Source of the DNA: Sphingomonas sp. UNC305MFCol5.2
GTDB taxonomy: Bacteria; Pseudomonadota; Alphaproteobacteria; Sphingomonadales; Sphingomonadaceae
Assembly (NCBI RefSeq): GCF_000712135.1
Contig: NZ_JOOE01000003.1
Coordinates: forward strand, 310,001 to 374,000
Length of the DNA: 64,000 nucleotides
Reading direction: 5' to 3'
Every line of letters starts with the position of its first letter. Positions within the stretch are counted from its first letter, which is position 1. The position numbers and the translations under genes were made by a program. Positions 42,902 through 50,609 of this stretch are shown piece after piece. The notes below the pieces were generated by a model. It did no database searches. It was not told the origin of the DNA and was given only the letters and a program-made list of their open reading frames with translations.

Positions 42902-43876
42902 GTGCATTTGTTCTGGCGGCGGTTCACCCGAGTACAGGCACGAGGGTTGACGGCGGGGGCCTTGGTCTCGCTGGTCGGGGCCGGATTCTCGGCGCAGGCG
43001 CTCAGCCCCGAGCTGCGCACCACCTCCGCCGAGCCTGCCGTCAGCGGCTATGAGGCCGACGATCATTTCCCCGGCGCCGCTTATTATACCGCCGTTTCCG
43101 ACGAAGCCGCTGCGGCGACGGGCACGACCGGCACGATCGCGCTCCCCGATCTGCCCGTGCCCGAAAATGCCGTGATCGATTCGTCGATCCAGCCTGCGGC
43201 CCCGTTCCAACTCGCCGGAAGCGCAGTCGATCAGGCGCGCGCGCTCCAGTGCCTGACCACCGCCATCTACTATGAAGCGGCGAGCGAGCCCGACGACGGA
43301 CAGCGCGCCGTCGCACAGGTCGTGCTCAATCGCGTGCGGCACCCGGCGTTTCCCGCCACGGTTTGCGGCGTCGTGTTCCAGGGCTCGGAAAAACGCGGCT
43401 GCCAGTTCAGCTTCGCCTGCGACGGCGCGATGGCGCGGCAGCCCTCGCGAGTCGGCTGGGCGCGCGCGGCGCGGGTGGCCGGGGCGGCGCTCGCCGGCAG
43501 CGTGTTCGCGCCGGTCGGCATGGCGACGCACTACCACACCTATGCCGTCACGCCGTCGTGGAACCGCAGCCTGGTGATGACCGGTGTGTTCGGCGCGCAT
43601 TTCTTCCATCGCTGGAAGGGCTGGTGGGGCATGGCCGCCGCATTCCGCCAATCCTATCAGGGCGGCGAACCCTTGCCGGCGCCGCATGCGAGCGCGGCTG
43701 CGGCGATCGCCGCGGTGCAGCCGTTGCCCCGGCCCGCCGCCACCTCCCGGCCGGTCAGCGAGACGATCCAGCCGGCGCATGCCGAAAGCGGCATGCCGAT
43801 TGCCGATTATGCCGCGTCCTCGCCGGACTCGCAGATCCTCGACAAGTGGAAGGACAGCGGCAAGCCTTTGCGCTGA
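42902..43876 (+). CDS. SleB-type cell wall hydrolase
   Basis: 324 residues from GTG 42902. An N-terminal hydrophobic segment (about 14-34) exports or anchors it. Hydrolase_2/SleB domain (about 110-225): LTTAIYYEAASEPDDGQRAVAQVVLNRVRHP with the catalytic Glu in YYEAA, GCQFSFACDG, and HYHTYAVTPSWN. Cuts peptidoglycan glycan bonds in relatives. C-terminal tail Ala/Pro-rich. The start codon is uncertain. Confidence 0.88.
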   Translation: MHLFWRRFTRVQARGLTAGALVSLVGAGFSAQALSPELRTTSAEPAVSGYEADDHFPGAAYYTAVSDEAAAATGTTGTIALPDLPVPENAVIDSSIQPAAPFQLAGSAVDQARALQCLTTAIYYEAASEPDDGQRAVAQVVLNRVRHPAFPATVCGVVFQGSEKRGCQFSFACDGAMARQPSRVGWARAARVAGAALAGSVFAPVGMATHYHTYAVTPSWNRSLVMTGVFGAHFFHRWKGWWGMAAAFRQSYQGGEPLPAPHASAAAAIAAVQPLPRPAATSRPVSETIQPAHAESGMPIADYAASSPDSQILDKWKDSGKPLR

Positions 43877-43958
43877 ATCGGACATGTGTCCCGGATTGAG
43901 GCTGTGGTGTTCGGGAAACCGTTTGCGCGCGTCCCGGAACGGCTCCTAGTCTGGGCGC

Positions 43959-44258
43959 ATGAAGAAGCCCGTCAGCCCGGAAGAGTTCGGCGACATCATC
44001 GAGACGATGATCGAGACGCAGGCGCTGCTCACTTCCTCCATCTATGTCGATCTGGTGAATTTCGGCCTGCTCGAAGCCGATGCCGCCGCTCGCCGGCTGC
44101 AATCCCTCGGCAATCTCACCGCCACCCCCCTCCACCGCCACCCCGAAGTCGCTGCCGCGCTGGGCGATCGCCTGCGCAGCTATGCCGAGGGCTTCGAACG
44201 CGCGCATCGCGCCGGCACCCGGGTTCAGCTCCGCCTTGTGAACGGAGGCAGAAACTGA
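43959..44258 (+). CDS. Hypothetical protein, 99 residues
   Basis: MKKPVSPEEFGDIIETMIET and DLVNFGLLEADAAARRL give an all-helical, soluble, acidic N-terminal part. Ends 3 nt before the stop of the converging DNA-binding gene. No family recognised. Confidence 0.6.
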   Translation: MKKPVSPEEFGDIIETMIETQALLTSSIYVDLVNFGLLEADAAARRLQSLGNLTATPLHRHPEVAAALGDRLRSYAEGFERAHRAGTRVQLRLVNGGRN

Positions 44259-44261
44259 ACC

Positions 44262-44867
44262 TCAAGCCCGCTGCCGATCCCCCGCTCCGGCCTGATCGGC
44301 GGTGCCTGCCCGGTTGCGGCAGAATTCGGACTTGAGGGCCCAGCCCTGGCCGCGCACCGAATGGATGAAATCGCGACCGCCGCTGGCTAGTTTGAGCTTC
44401 TGGCGAAGATTGGAGACGAACACATCGATCGTCCCCATGGCCGCCTGTTCGGCCGCATCGGCATAAAGCGCCTGATGGATGTTTCCGCGTGAAACTGGCT
44501 GTGGCATCGCCTGCCAGAGCAGGTCGAGCACGTGCTTCTCCGACTCAGTCAATCCTACCTGCCGCCGCCCGACACGATACTGGTTGTCCTCCGGCCGATA
44601 GACCAGCGAATTGAAATAGTCGTTGCGCAGCTCGCGCGGCTTCGCGCCCTTCTCCAATGCAGAGAGGACAAGGCCGACCAGTTCCTCGCGATGCGAGTCG
44701 AGCACGGCCTCGAGCGCAGGGGCCTCTCCCGCCGCAGGCGCGTCCTGAGTTAGCTCCGATGCCCGCCGGACCAGATCCAGGGCGTCATCCACCGCGCGGC
44801 GGCTCTCGATGAGCCGCGCTTCCGCGTCGCGCAATAATCTGGCCAGCGAGTTGCCCTCAGCGCCCAT
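44262..44867 (-). CDS. OmpR/CtrA-type winged-helix DNA-binding protein without receiver
   Basis: 201 residues from ATG 44867 (frame open to GTG 44885). N-terminal part (about 1-90) is helical and coiled-coil-like, with no receiver Asp. C-terminal Trans_reg_C domain (about 95-180): LTESEKHVLDLLWQAM, MGTIDVFVSNLRQKL and IHSVRGQGWAL. The IDVF-LRxKL recognition-helix region resembles that of CtrA. Probably a stand-alone regulator. A CtrA-like box lies about 270 bp upstream. Confidence 0.82.
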   Translation of the reverse strand: MGAEGNSLARLLRDAEARLIESRRAVDDALDLVRRASELTQDAPAAGEAPALEAVLDSHREELVGLVLSALEKGAKPRELRNDYFNSLVYRPEDNQYRVGRRQVGLTESEKHVLDLLWQAMPQPVSRGNIHQALYADAAEQAAMGTIDVFVSNLRQKLKLASGGRDFIHSVRGQGWALKSEFCRNRAGTADQAGAGDRQRA

Positions 44868-45261
44868 GCCGCGATCCGGATGCACATACGCTGTCGACTG
44901 CCGGAAATGCAGTGACGCCGATCGGTGCCGGGTGTTGGCCGGGCGTTGTCATAGTTACGCGAAGCATAAAAGAGCCACTATACGTTATGGTGCGTTGACA
45001 CGATCAGATGCATCCGAGCATCGTTTCACCCGAGACATTCAACCAATCTTTGCGCAAGCGCAACCATCGATGTCTCTTATTATCACAATAATTTATAATT
45101 AATTCTTTAATAACCGCGCCTGTCTACGCATATTATAGTTAATTTTTGGTTAATTACTGACGCACGGGATTAGCGTTGATCTTGACTATCGGCTGCCGCT
45201 TGGAGCCAAGCCGCTAGGAGGGCCGCTTGCTACGCCCGCGCTCCGGGCGTAGCCCTCCGCC
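44868..45261. other. AT-rich intergenic region with a TTAA-N7-TTAA box
   Basis: About 390 bp without a gene. The stretch 44990-45180 is far lower in GC than the rest of the window and contains TATAATTAATT and TTTAATAAC. The divergent promoters of the DNA-binding protein and the M20 peptidase should lie here. No DnaA-box cluster seen. Confidence 0.6.
45139..45153 (-). promoter_or_regulatory. Full CtrA-like box TTAA-N7-TTAAC
   Basis: On the minus strand TTAACCAAAAATTAAC fits the consensus TTAA-N7-TTAAC exactly. It lies about 109 bp upstream of the M20 peptidase and 270 bp upstream of the winged-helix gene. Confidence 0.55.
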
Positions 45262-46668
45262 ATGACCGACTCGACACCCGCACTCGACTATGTCGAGATC
45301 CATATCGACGACAGCCTCGATCGACTGTTCGCGCTGATGCGCGTACAATCGATCTCCACCGATCCGGCTTACGCTGAACAGTGCCGCGTCGCCGCGCAAT
45401 TGCTCGTCGACGAACTGACCGGCCTCGGCTTCGAGGCGCGTGTCGCACCGACCGAGGGCCATCCGATGGTAGTCGCGCATCATGACGGCGACGGCCCGCA
45501 CGTGCTGTTCTATGGCCATTATGACGTCCAGCCGGTCGATCCGCTTGGCCTGTGGAAGCGCGATCCATTCGACCCCGTGCTCGAGACACGCAGCGACGGC
45601 ACTAAAGCGATCGTCGGCCGCGGCGCATCGGACGACAAGGGCCAGCTGCGCACCTTCATCGAAGCATGCCGTGCGTGGAAGGAGACTGAGGGACACCTTC
45701 CTGTTCGCGTCACTATCCTGTTCGAAGGTGAGGAAGAATCGGGGTCCGAAAGCCTCGAACCCTTCCTCCGTGCCAATGCCGCGGAGCTAAAGGCCGATTT
45801 CGCGCTGATCTGCGATACTTCGATGTGGGATACCGCGACCCCCGGCCTCACCATCGGCCTGCGCGGCATGGCGGGCGGACAGGTGACCGTGCGCGGACCC
45901 TCGCGCGACCTTCACTCGGGGTTGTACGGCGGCCCGGCACGCAATCCGATCCAGGTGCTCACCAACATCCTCGCCGACCTCAAGGACGCCGACGGCCATG
46001 TCACGCTGCCCGGCTTCTACGACGGCGTTCATCCCTTGAGCGACGATGTCCAGAAGAGCTGGGACGCACTCGGCTTCGACGCCGGCGAATTCCTCGGCGA
46101 CGTCGGCCTCAGCGTCCCCGCGGGCGAGAAGGGCGTCGGCGTGCTCGAGCAGAGCTGGGCGCGGCCGACCGCCGAGATCAACGGCATCTGGGGCGGCTAT
46201 ACCGGCGAAGGCTTCAAGACCGTGATCCCCGCCGAAGCACATGCCAAGGTTAGCTTCCGCCTGGTCGGCGATCAGGATCCCGACAAGGTCTGGGCGGCAT
46301 TCGAGGAGCATGTCCGCTCGCGTCTCCCCGCCGACTGCTCCGCCGAGTTCAACGTCCGCGGCGGATCGAAGGCGATCAGCCTCGCCAGCGACAGCCCGCC
46401 GCTCGCCGCCACCCGCGCCGCGCTCGACGCCGAATGGGGCAAGTCGGCGCTGCTCGCCAGCGGCGGTTCGATCCCGGTGGTCAATTCGATCCGCTCGATC
46501 CTCGGCATGGACAGTGTCATGGTCGGCTTCGCGCTCAACGACGACAATATCCATTCGCCCAACGAGAAATACGACCTCAACAGCTTCCACAAGGGCATCC
46601 GTTCGTGGGTGCGGATCCTCGGGCGGCTTGGAGCGATGGAATCGGCGAGGCAAACCGAGACGGCTTGA
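45262..46668 (+). CDS. M20-family dipeptidase
   Basis: 468 residues. Two-zinc M20 motifs: YGHYDVQP, GRGASDDKGQ, EGEEESGS, DTSMWD, DLHSGLYGG and DDNIHSPNE. The insertion domain (about 200-380) is typical of the dipeptidase/carnosinase-like group. Cytosolic peptide breakdown. Confidence 0.93.
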   Translation: MTDSTPALDYVEIHIDDSLDRLFALMRVQSISTDPAYAEQCRVAAQLLVDELTGLGFEARVAPTEGHPMVVAHHDGDGPHVLFYGHYDVQPVDPLGLWKRDPFDPVLETRSDGTKAIVGRGASDDKGQLRTFIEACRAWKETEGHLPVRVTILFEGEEESGSESLEPFLRANAAELKADFALICDTSMWDTATPGLTIGLRGMAGGQVTVRGPSRDLHSGLYGGPARNPIQVLTNILADLKDADGHVTLPGFYDGVHPLSDDVQKSWDALGFDAGEFLGDVGLSVPAGEKGVGVLEQSWARPTAEINGIWGGYTGEGFKTVIPAEAHAKVSFRLVGDQDPDKVWAAFEEHVRSRLPADCSAEFNVRGGSKAISLASDSPPLAATRAALDAEWGKSALLASGGSIPVVNSIRSILGMDSVMVGFALNDDNIHSPNEKYDLNSFHKGIRSWVRILGRLGAMESARQTETA

Positions 46669-46711
46669 GTCATGGTTGACAGTGCCGGGTCCGAAGCCGG
46701 ATAGGCGGCCC

Positions 46712-47374
46712 ATGGTTCCCCTTTCGTTCGGCGGTCACGAATTCGAGGCGCTCGCCGAAGGCGCGCTATATTGGCCCGCCCGGCGGGCGCTGCTCGTCGC
46801 CGATCTCCATTTCGAGAAAGGGAGCTGGTTCGCCAGCAAGGGGCAGATGCTGCCGCCTTATGATTCGCTGGCGACGCTTACCGATCTGTCGGCGCTGGTG
46901 ACACGCACCGGCGCGCAGGAACTCTGGTGTCTCGGCGACAGCTTCCATGATTCGGCGGGGTGCGAGCGGCTTCCCGCCGATGCGCGCGCGCTTCTCACCG
47001 GACTTACCGCGCGGCTCGACTGGCGCTGGATCACCGGCAACCATGATTCGCTGCTGATCGATCATTGCGGAGGAACGATCCTCAAAGAAGCCGAGGTCGA
47101 CGGCCTCATCCTTCGCCACGAAGCCGAGCGGGACGAGATACGCCCTGAGCTGTCCGGCCATTTCCACCCCAAATTGCGGATCAGCATCCGCGGCCGCCAG
47201 GTTTCGCGCCGCTGCTTCGTCGCCACCGCCACCAAGCTGATCCTGCCCGCGTTCGGCACGCTCACCGGCGGACTCGACGCGCATCATCCCGAGATCGTCC
47301 GCGCAGTGGGGCATGGCGCGCAAGCGCTCGTCCCACTCGACGACCGCCTGCTGCGCTTTCCGCTCGCCGCCTAG
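46712..47374 (+). CDS. pdeM: Ligase-associated DNA damage response endonuclease PdeM
   Basis: 220 residues from ATG 46712. Calcineurin-like metallophosphoesterase motifs: VADLHFEKG, CLGDSFHD, ITGNHD and SGHFHPKL. The PdeM family lies near a DNA ligase-associated helicase and exonuclease in other genomes; none of these is visible here. Confidence 0.87.
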   Translation: MVPLSFGGHEFEALAEGALYWPARRALLVADLHFEKGSWFASKGQMLPPYDSLATLTDLSALVTRTGAQELWCLGDSFHDSAGCERLPADARALLTGLTARLDWRWITGNHDSLLIDHCGGTILKEAEVDGLILRHEAERDEIRPELSGHFHPKLRISIRGRQVSRRCFVATATKLILPAFGTLTGGLDAHHPEIVRAVGHGAQALVPLDDRLLRFPLAA

Positions 47375-47404
47375 GAGATTAATCCAGCCGCGTTGAAACA
47401 CTTG

Positions 47405-47508
47405 TGTTCCCCGGCGGAGGCCGGGGCCCAGTCGCGAGGCGCGCCGTTGAGGAAGGGATGCCTTCTCAAGTCCATCGGAACTGGGCCCCGGCCTTCGCCG
47501 GGGAACAG
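47405..47508. repeat. Inverted repeat after pdeM
   Basis: CCCCGGCGGAGGCCGGGGCCCAG on the left mirrors CTGGGCCCCGGCCTTCGCCGGGG on the right with about 50 bp between. Between convergent genes. Confidence 0.87.
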
Positions 47509-47532
47509 ATTCAAAACGGGCGGAATCCCTCC

Positions 47533-48216
47533 CTAGTTTTTCCGGATCGTCCCCGAACACGTCATGGGCCCGGACCCACGCAGCGTGCATTCGGGCTTGC
47601 CGGAGATGGCGATTCCGCCGCTACCCATCGCCATGGCCTGCGCAGTATAGCGGACGTTGATGCGGATATTGCCGCTGCTGTCCGAAGTCAGCCGCGCATC
47701 GCCGGCGGTAAGCCCGGCGGCATCGATCGAGCCCGCGCCCGAGTTGCGCAGCATCGCGCGCGCCGTGGTACCCCCCAGCGTCATCGCCCCGGCGCCGGTA
47801 AGGCTGGCATTGAGATCGTCGGCCTTGATCGCCGCGACATCGAGGCTGCCCGACCCGGTCAGCGTCAGATCGATGCGTCCGCCGCGCATCTGTGCCACCC
47901 GAACCCGCGCGCCGCCTGCGAGCATCACGCTACGCAATGCCAGTACCGAGACGCGGATCTTGGGCAAGCCCTTCTCGCTCGTCGAGGAAAGCGGTCCCGC
48001 GCTTATAACCATCGTGTCGCCATTGACCCGCACGTCAACCTGCTCGAGCGATCCGCGCTCGCCGCTCGCCACAGCGCGCGGCGAGCCGGTCACGACCTCG
48101 ACTTCGAACGGCCCGTCGACGCGCAGCCGCTCGAAGCTGCCGACCATGAAGCTGCGCTCCGGCGCCGGCGCCGCGGCGGTGAGCGACAGAAGCGGGGCGA
48201 GGAGCAGCGATCGCAT
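47533..48216 (-). CDS. DUF2807 (head GIN) exported protein
   Basis: 227 residues: signal peptide (about 1-16), then a right-handed beta-helix-like DUF2807 domain: FMVGSFERLRVDGPFEVEVV, then repeated short turns (LTGSGSLDVAAI, LTGAGAMTLGG, SGAGSIDAAGL). Tandem paralogue of the next gene upstream. Function unknown. Confidence 0.85.
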   Translation of the reverse strand: MRSLLLAPLLSLTAAAPAPERSFMVGSFERLRVDGPFEVEVVTGSPRAVASGERGSLEQVDVRVNGDTMVISAGPLSSTSEKGLPKIRVSVLALRSVMLAGGARVRVAQMRGGRIDLTLTGSGSLDVAAIKADDLNASLTGAGAMTLGGTTARAMLRNSGAGSIDAAGLTAGDARLTSDSSGNIRINVRYTAQAMAMGSGGIAISGKPECTLRGSGPMTCSGTIRKN

Positions 48217-48254
48217 TTTGCGACAGTCGCTCCCCGCGCCCCTTCAGGCAAGGC

Positions 48255-48974
48255 TTAGCTGCAATGCGCCTCACCCGAGCCGACCGCGTTCACCGAGCAT
48301 TTGGCGCCGCCGCCCAGTTCGGCATCGCCCGAACCGACGATCGAGACCGAGGCCGGGCCTTTCACTGTTCCGAGGACATTGCCGGAGCCGGCGATCGAGA
48401 CATCTGCGCTGGCGGCGGTCAGGCGCTTCGCGTCAATGTCGCCCGAGCCGGCGATCGACGCGGAGAGCTTCGACGCAGTTCCCGCGACACTGAGATCACC
48501 CGATCCGGCGATCGACAGCTCGGCCGCGTTGGCGCGAAGGTCCGCTACGGTAAGGTTGCCCGAGCCGGCGATCGCGCCATCGAAATCGCCCTCACCCCGC
48601 TGCGCCGTCAGATTGCCCGAGCCCTTCACCGCCGCCGAGATGAGTTTGGGCATCACGACATGGACCCGCGCACCATGGTCATTGCCGAACCATTGCTCCT
48701 TCGAATCCTTGCGCCCGACCCGCAATGTGCCGTCGACGACGCGGATGTCGAGCTTGTCGAGAACCTTGGGATCGCCCTCGGCGGTCACTGCGAAGTTCTG
48801 GCCTGCCTTGACATCGACATCGTCCGGCCCCCGCAGCTCGACACCGGTAAAGCCGTTTGCGGCGAAGCTGCGCGAGGCGCCCGTGCCGCTTGCCTGAACG
48901 GCCTCACCCTTTTTCTCCCAGTTCGACTGGCACGCGGCCAGCGGCAACAATGCGATCATCAGCAACATACGCAT
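48255..48974 (-). CDS. DUF2807 (head GIN) lipoprotein
   Basis: 239 residues from ATG 48974 (GGAGAAGGA just upstream). Lipobox LAAC at about residues 13-16, so membrane-anchored. The DUF2807 repeats are very regular: IAGSGNLTVADL, IAGSGDLSVAG, IAGSGDIDAK, IAGSGNVLG, IVGSGDAELGG. Same family as the following gene, 38 bp apart. Confidence 0.88.
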   Translation of the reverse strand: MRMLLMIALLPLAACQSNWEKKGEAVQASGTGASRSFAANGFTGVELRGPDDVDVKAGQNFAVTAEGDPKVLDKLDIRVVDGTLRVGRKDSKEQWFGNDHGARVHVVMPKLISAAVKGSGNLTAQRGEGDFDGAIAGSGNLTVADLRANAAELSIAGSGDLSVAGTASKLSASIAGSGDIDAKRLTAASADVSIAGSGNVLGTVKGPASVSIVGSGDAELGGGAKCSVNAVGSGEAHCS

Positions 48975-49024
48975 TTCCTTCTCCCGAACTCGTGTGTTGG
49001 TTGCGCAATACACCATGTGCCGGC

Positions 49025-49060
49025 AAAGGAAAAGGGGCGGCCGTTGCCGGTCCGCCCCTT
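49025..49060 (-). terminator. Terminator of carD
   Basis: Minus strand AAGGGGCGG-loop-CCGCCCCTT followed by TTCCTTT. It is 38 bp after the carD stop, which suggests carD ends its own transcript. Confidence 0.85.
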
Positions 49061-49097
49061 CTAAAGTCGCGAAGGTCGCGACACCGACGCGCGCGCG

Positions 49098-49631
49098 TCA
49101 GGCCGGGACCTTGTCCTTGTTCCAGATCGCCGCGGACTTGCGCAGGATCTCGAGGATCTTCTCGAGCGCAGTCGGCTCGTCGACCTCTTCCATCGCGGCG
49201 AGCTCACGCGCGAGGCGCGAGGCGGCCGCTTCGAAGATCTGACGCTCCGAATAGCTCTGCTCGGGCTGGTCGTCGGCGCGGAACAGGTCACGGACCACTT
49301 CGGCGATCGACACGAGGTCGCCCGAATTGATCTTCGCTTCATATTCCTGCGCGCGGCGCGACCACATGGTGCGCTTGACCTTGGGCTTGCCCTTCAGCGT
49401 CTCGAGCGCTTCCTTGAGCGTCTTGTCGCTCGAAAGCTTGCGCATGCCGACGCTCTCGGCCTTGTTGGTGGGCACGCGGAGCGTCATCTTCTCTTTTTCG
49501 AAACGCAGGACATAGAGTTCGAGCTGCATGCCTGCAATTTCCTGCTTCTGCAGCTCGATCACACGGCCAACGCCGTGCTTGGGGTAAACGACATAATCGC
49601 CGACATCGAAGGACAGCGCCTTTGCAGCCAT
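49098..49631 (-). CDS. carD: CarD-family transcriptional regulator
   Basis: 177 residues from ATG 49631. N-terminal RNA-polymerase-interacting domain (about 1-70: FDVGDYVVYPKHGVGRVI, LRVPTNKAESVGMR) and a helical C-terminal domain (WSRRAQEYEAKINSGDLVSIAEVVRDL, RQIFEAAASRLARELA). CarD stabilises open promoter complexes, often at rRNA promoters. Confidence 0.93.
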   Translation of the reverse strand: MAAKALSFDVGDYVVYPKHGVGRVIELQKQEIAGMQLELYVLRFEKEKMTLRVPTNKAESVGMRKLSSDKTLKEALETLKGKPKVKRTMWSRRAQEYEAKINSGDLVSIAEVVRDLFRADDQPEQSYSERQIFEAAASRLARELAAMEEVDEPTALEKILEILRKSAAIWNKDKVPA

Positions 49632-49913
49632 GTGCGAGGAACCTTTCCGTGAATAAACTCGCCCCGAACGTTGCGGCATTGGCCCGGCGGCGCTAGGGCG
49701 TCGGGCAAGCGGCTTCGGGACTAACTCGTATGCTCTCCGGGCGGAAAGCGCGTAAACGCTTCCGTCACAGCCTGTTTAACACGGTTGCAATAAAATTACC
49801 AGCCGCCCGTCAGCGCTGACGCACATTTATGTGCACTGCGGCGAAGATTTGCGATCAGTCGCGCCGCACGAGCAGGGCGAGGCTGGATTTTCGAGCTCCG
49901 GAGGGCGGCCGGA

Positions 49914-50252
49914 TCAGCTCCCGGTGCCGGGTTCGGCTGAGAAATACTTGTCGAACTTGCCTTCCTGGCCCTTCATCGCATCGGCATCGGCGGGAACGTC
50001 GCCCTTCTGGGTGATGTTGGGCCATTCCTCGGAATAGGTGCGATTGAGCTCCAGCCATTTTTCGAGACCGTTCTCGGTATCGGGCAGGATCGCCTCGGCC
50101 GGGCATTCGGGCTCGCAGACGCCGCAGTCGATGCACTCGCTGGGATTGATGACGAGCATGTTCTCGCCTTCGTAGAAGCAATCGACCGGGCACACTTCGA
50201 CACAGTCCATGTACTTGCACCGGATGCAGGCGTCGGTGACGACATAGGTCAT
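49914..50252 (-). CDS. fdxA: Seven-iron ferredoxin
   Basis: 112 residues. Two clusters: [17 protein letters not shown] (Cys9, 12, 17, 21, 25) and [12 protein letters not shown] (Cys40, 43, 46, 50), the FdxA pattern with one [3Fe-4S] and one [4Fe-4S] centre. C-terminal helix-rich extension typical of the family. It follows the S4/helicase pair on the same strand. Confidence 0.94.
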   Translation of the reverse strand: MTYVVTDACIRCKYMDCVEVCPVDCFYEGENMLVINPSECIDCGVCEPECPAEAILPDTENGLEKWLELNRTYSEEWPNITQKGDVPADADAMKGQEGKFDKYFSAEPGTGS

Positions 50253-50300
50253 GGCAGGTCGGCTCCCCTGAGCGGCAAAAGGTCTGAACTCGCGCCCCTG

Positions 50301-50609
50301 CTATGCCTCGGATTCTGCGGCGTCAACGTTTCTGGGCGCTTGGGTTTCTAGACGGGTATAAAGCTCAGCTGCCTCCGCCGGCGGGCCACGCCGCTTCGGC
50401 AACGCCTCGACACGCAAGGCCAGCACTTTGCCGAAGAGCGGGAAGACGATGATCGATCCGATCCGCACCGGGGCCGACGAACGCTCGATCCGTCGCCCGT
50501 CGAGCCGGAGCGTACCCTTCTCGGCGATCGCCTGCGCCGCGCTGCGAGACTTGGCCAGCCGGGCGAACCACAGGAAGCGGTCGAGCCGGATGCTCGCGCC
50601 GTCAACCAC
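50301..50609 (-). CDS. S4-domain RNA-binding protein
   Basis: 102 residues from GTG 50609, which overlaps the helicase stop by 8 nt. IRLDRFLWFARLAKSRSAAQAIAEKGTLRLDGRRI is the S4 fold, similar to heat-shock protein 15 (HslR), which binds stalled large ribosomal subunits. Coupled to the SUV3-like helicase. Confidence 0.9.
   Translation of the reverse strand: MVDGASIRLDRFLWFARLAKSRSAAQAIAEKGTLRLDGRRIERSSAPVRIGSIIVFPLFGKVLALRVEALPKRRGPPAEAAELYTRLETQAPRNVDAAESEA

Noticed and set aside
44990..45180. AT-rich stretch as a possible replication origin
   Set aside because: Only one CtrA box, no DnaA-box cluster, and neighbours are not typical origin genes.
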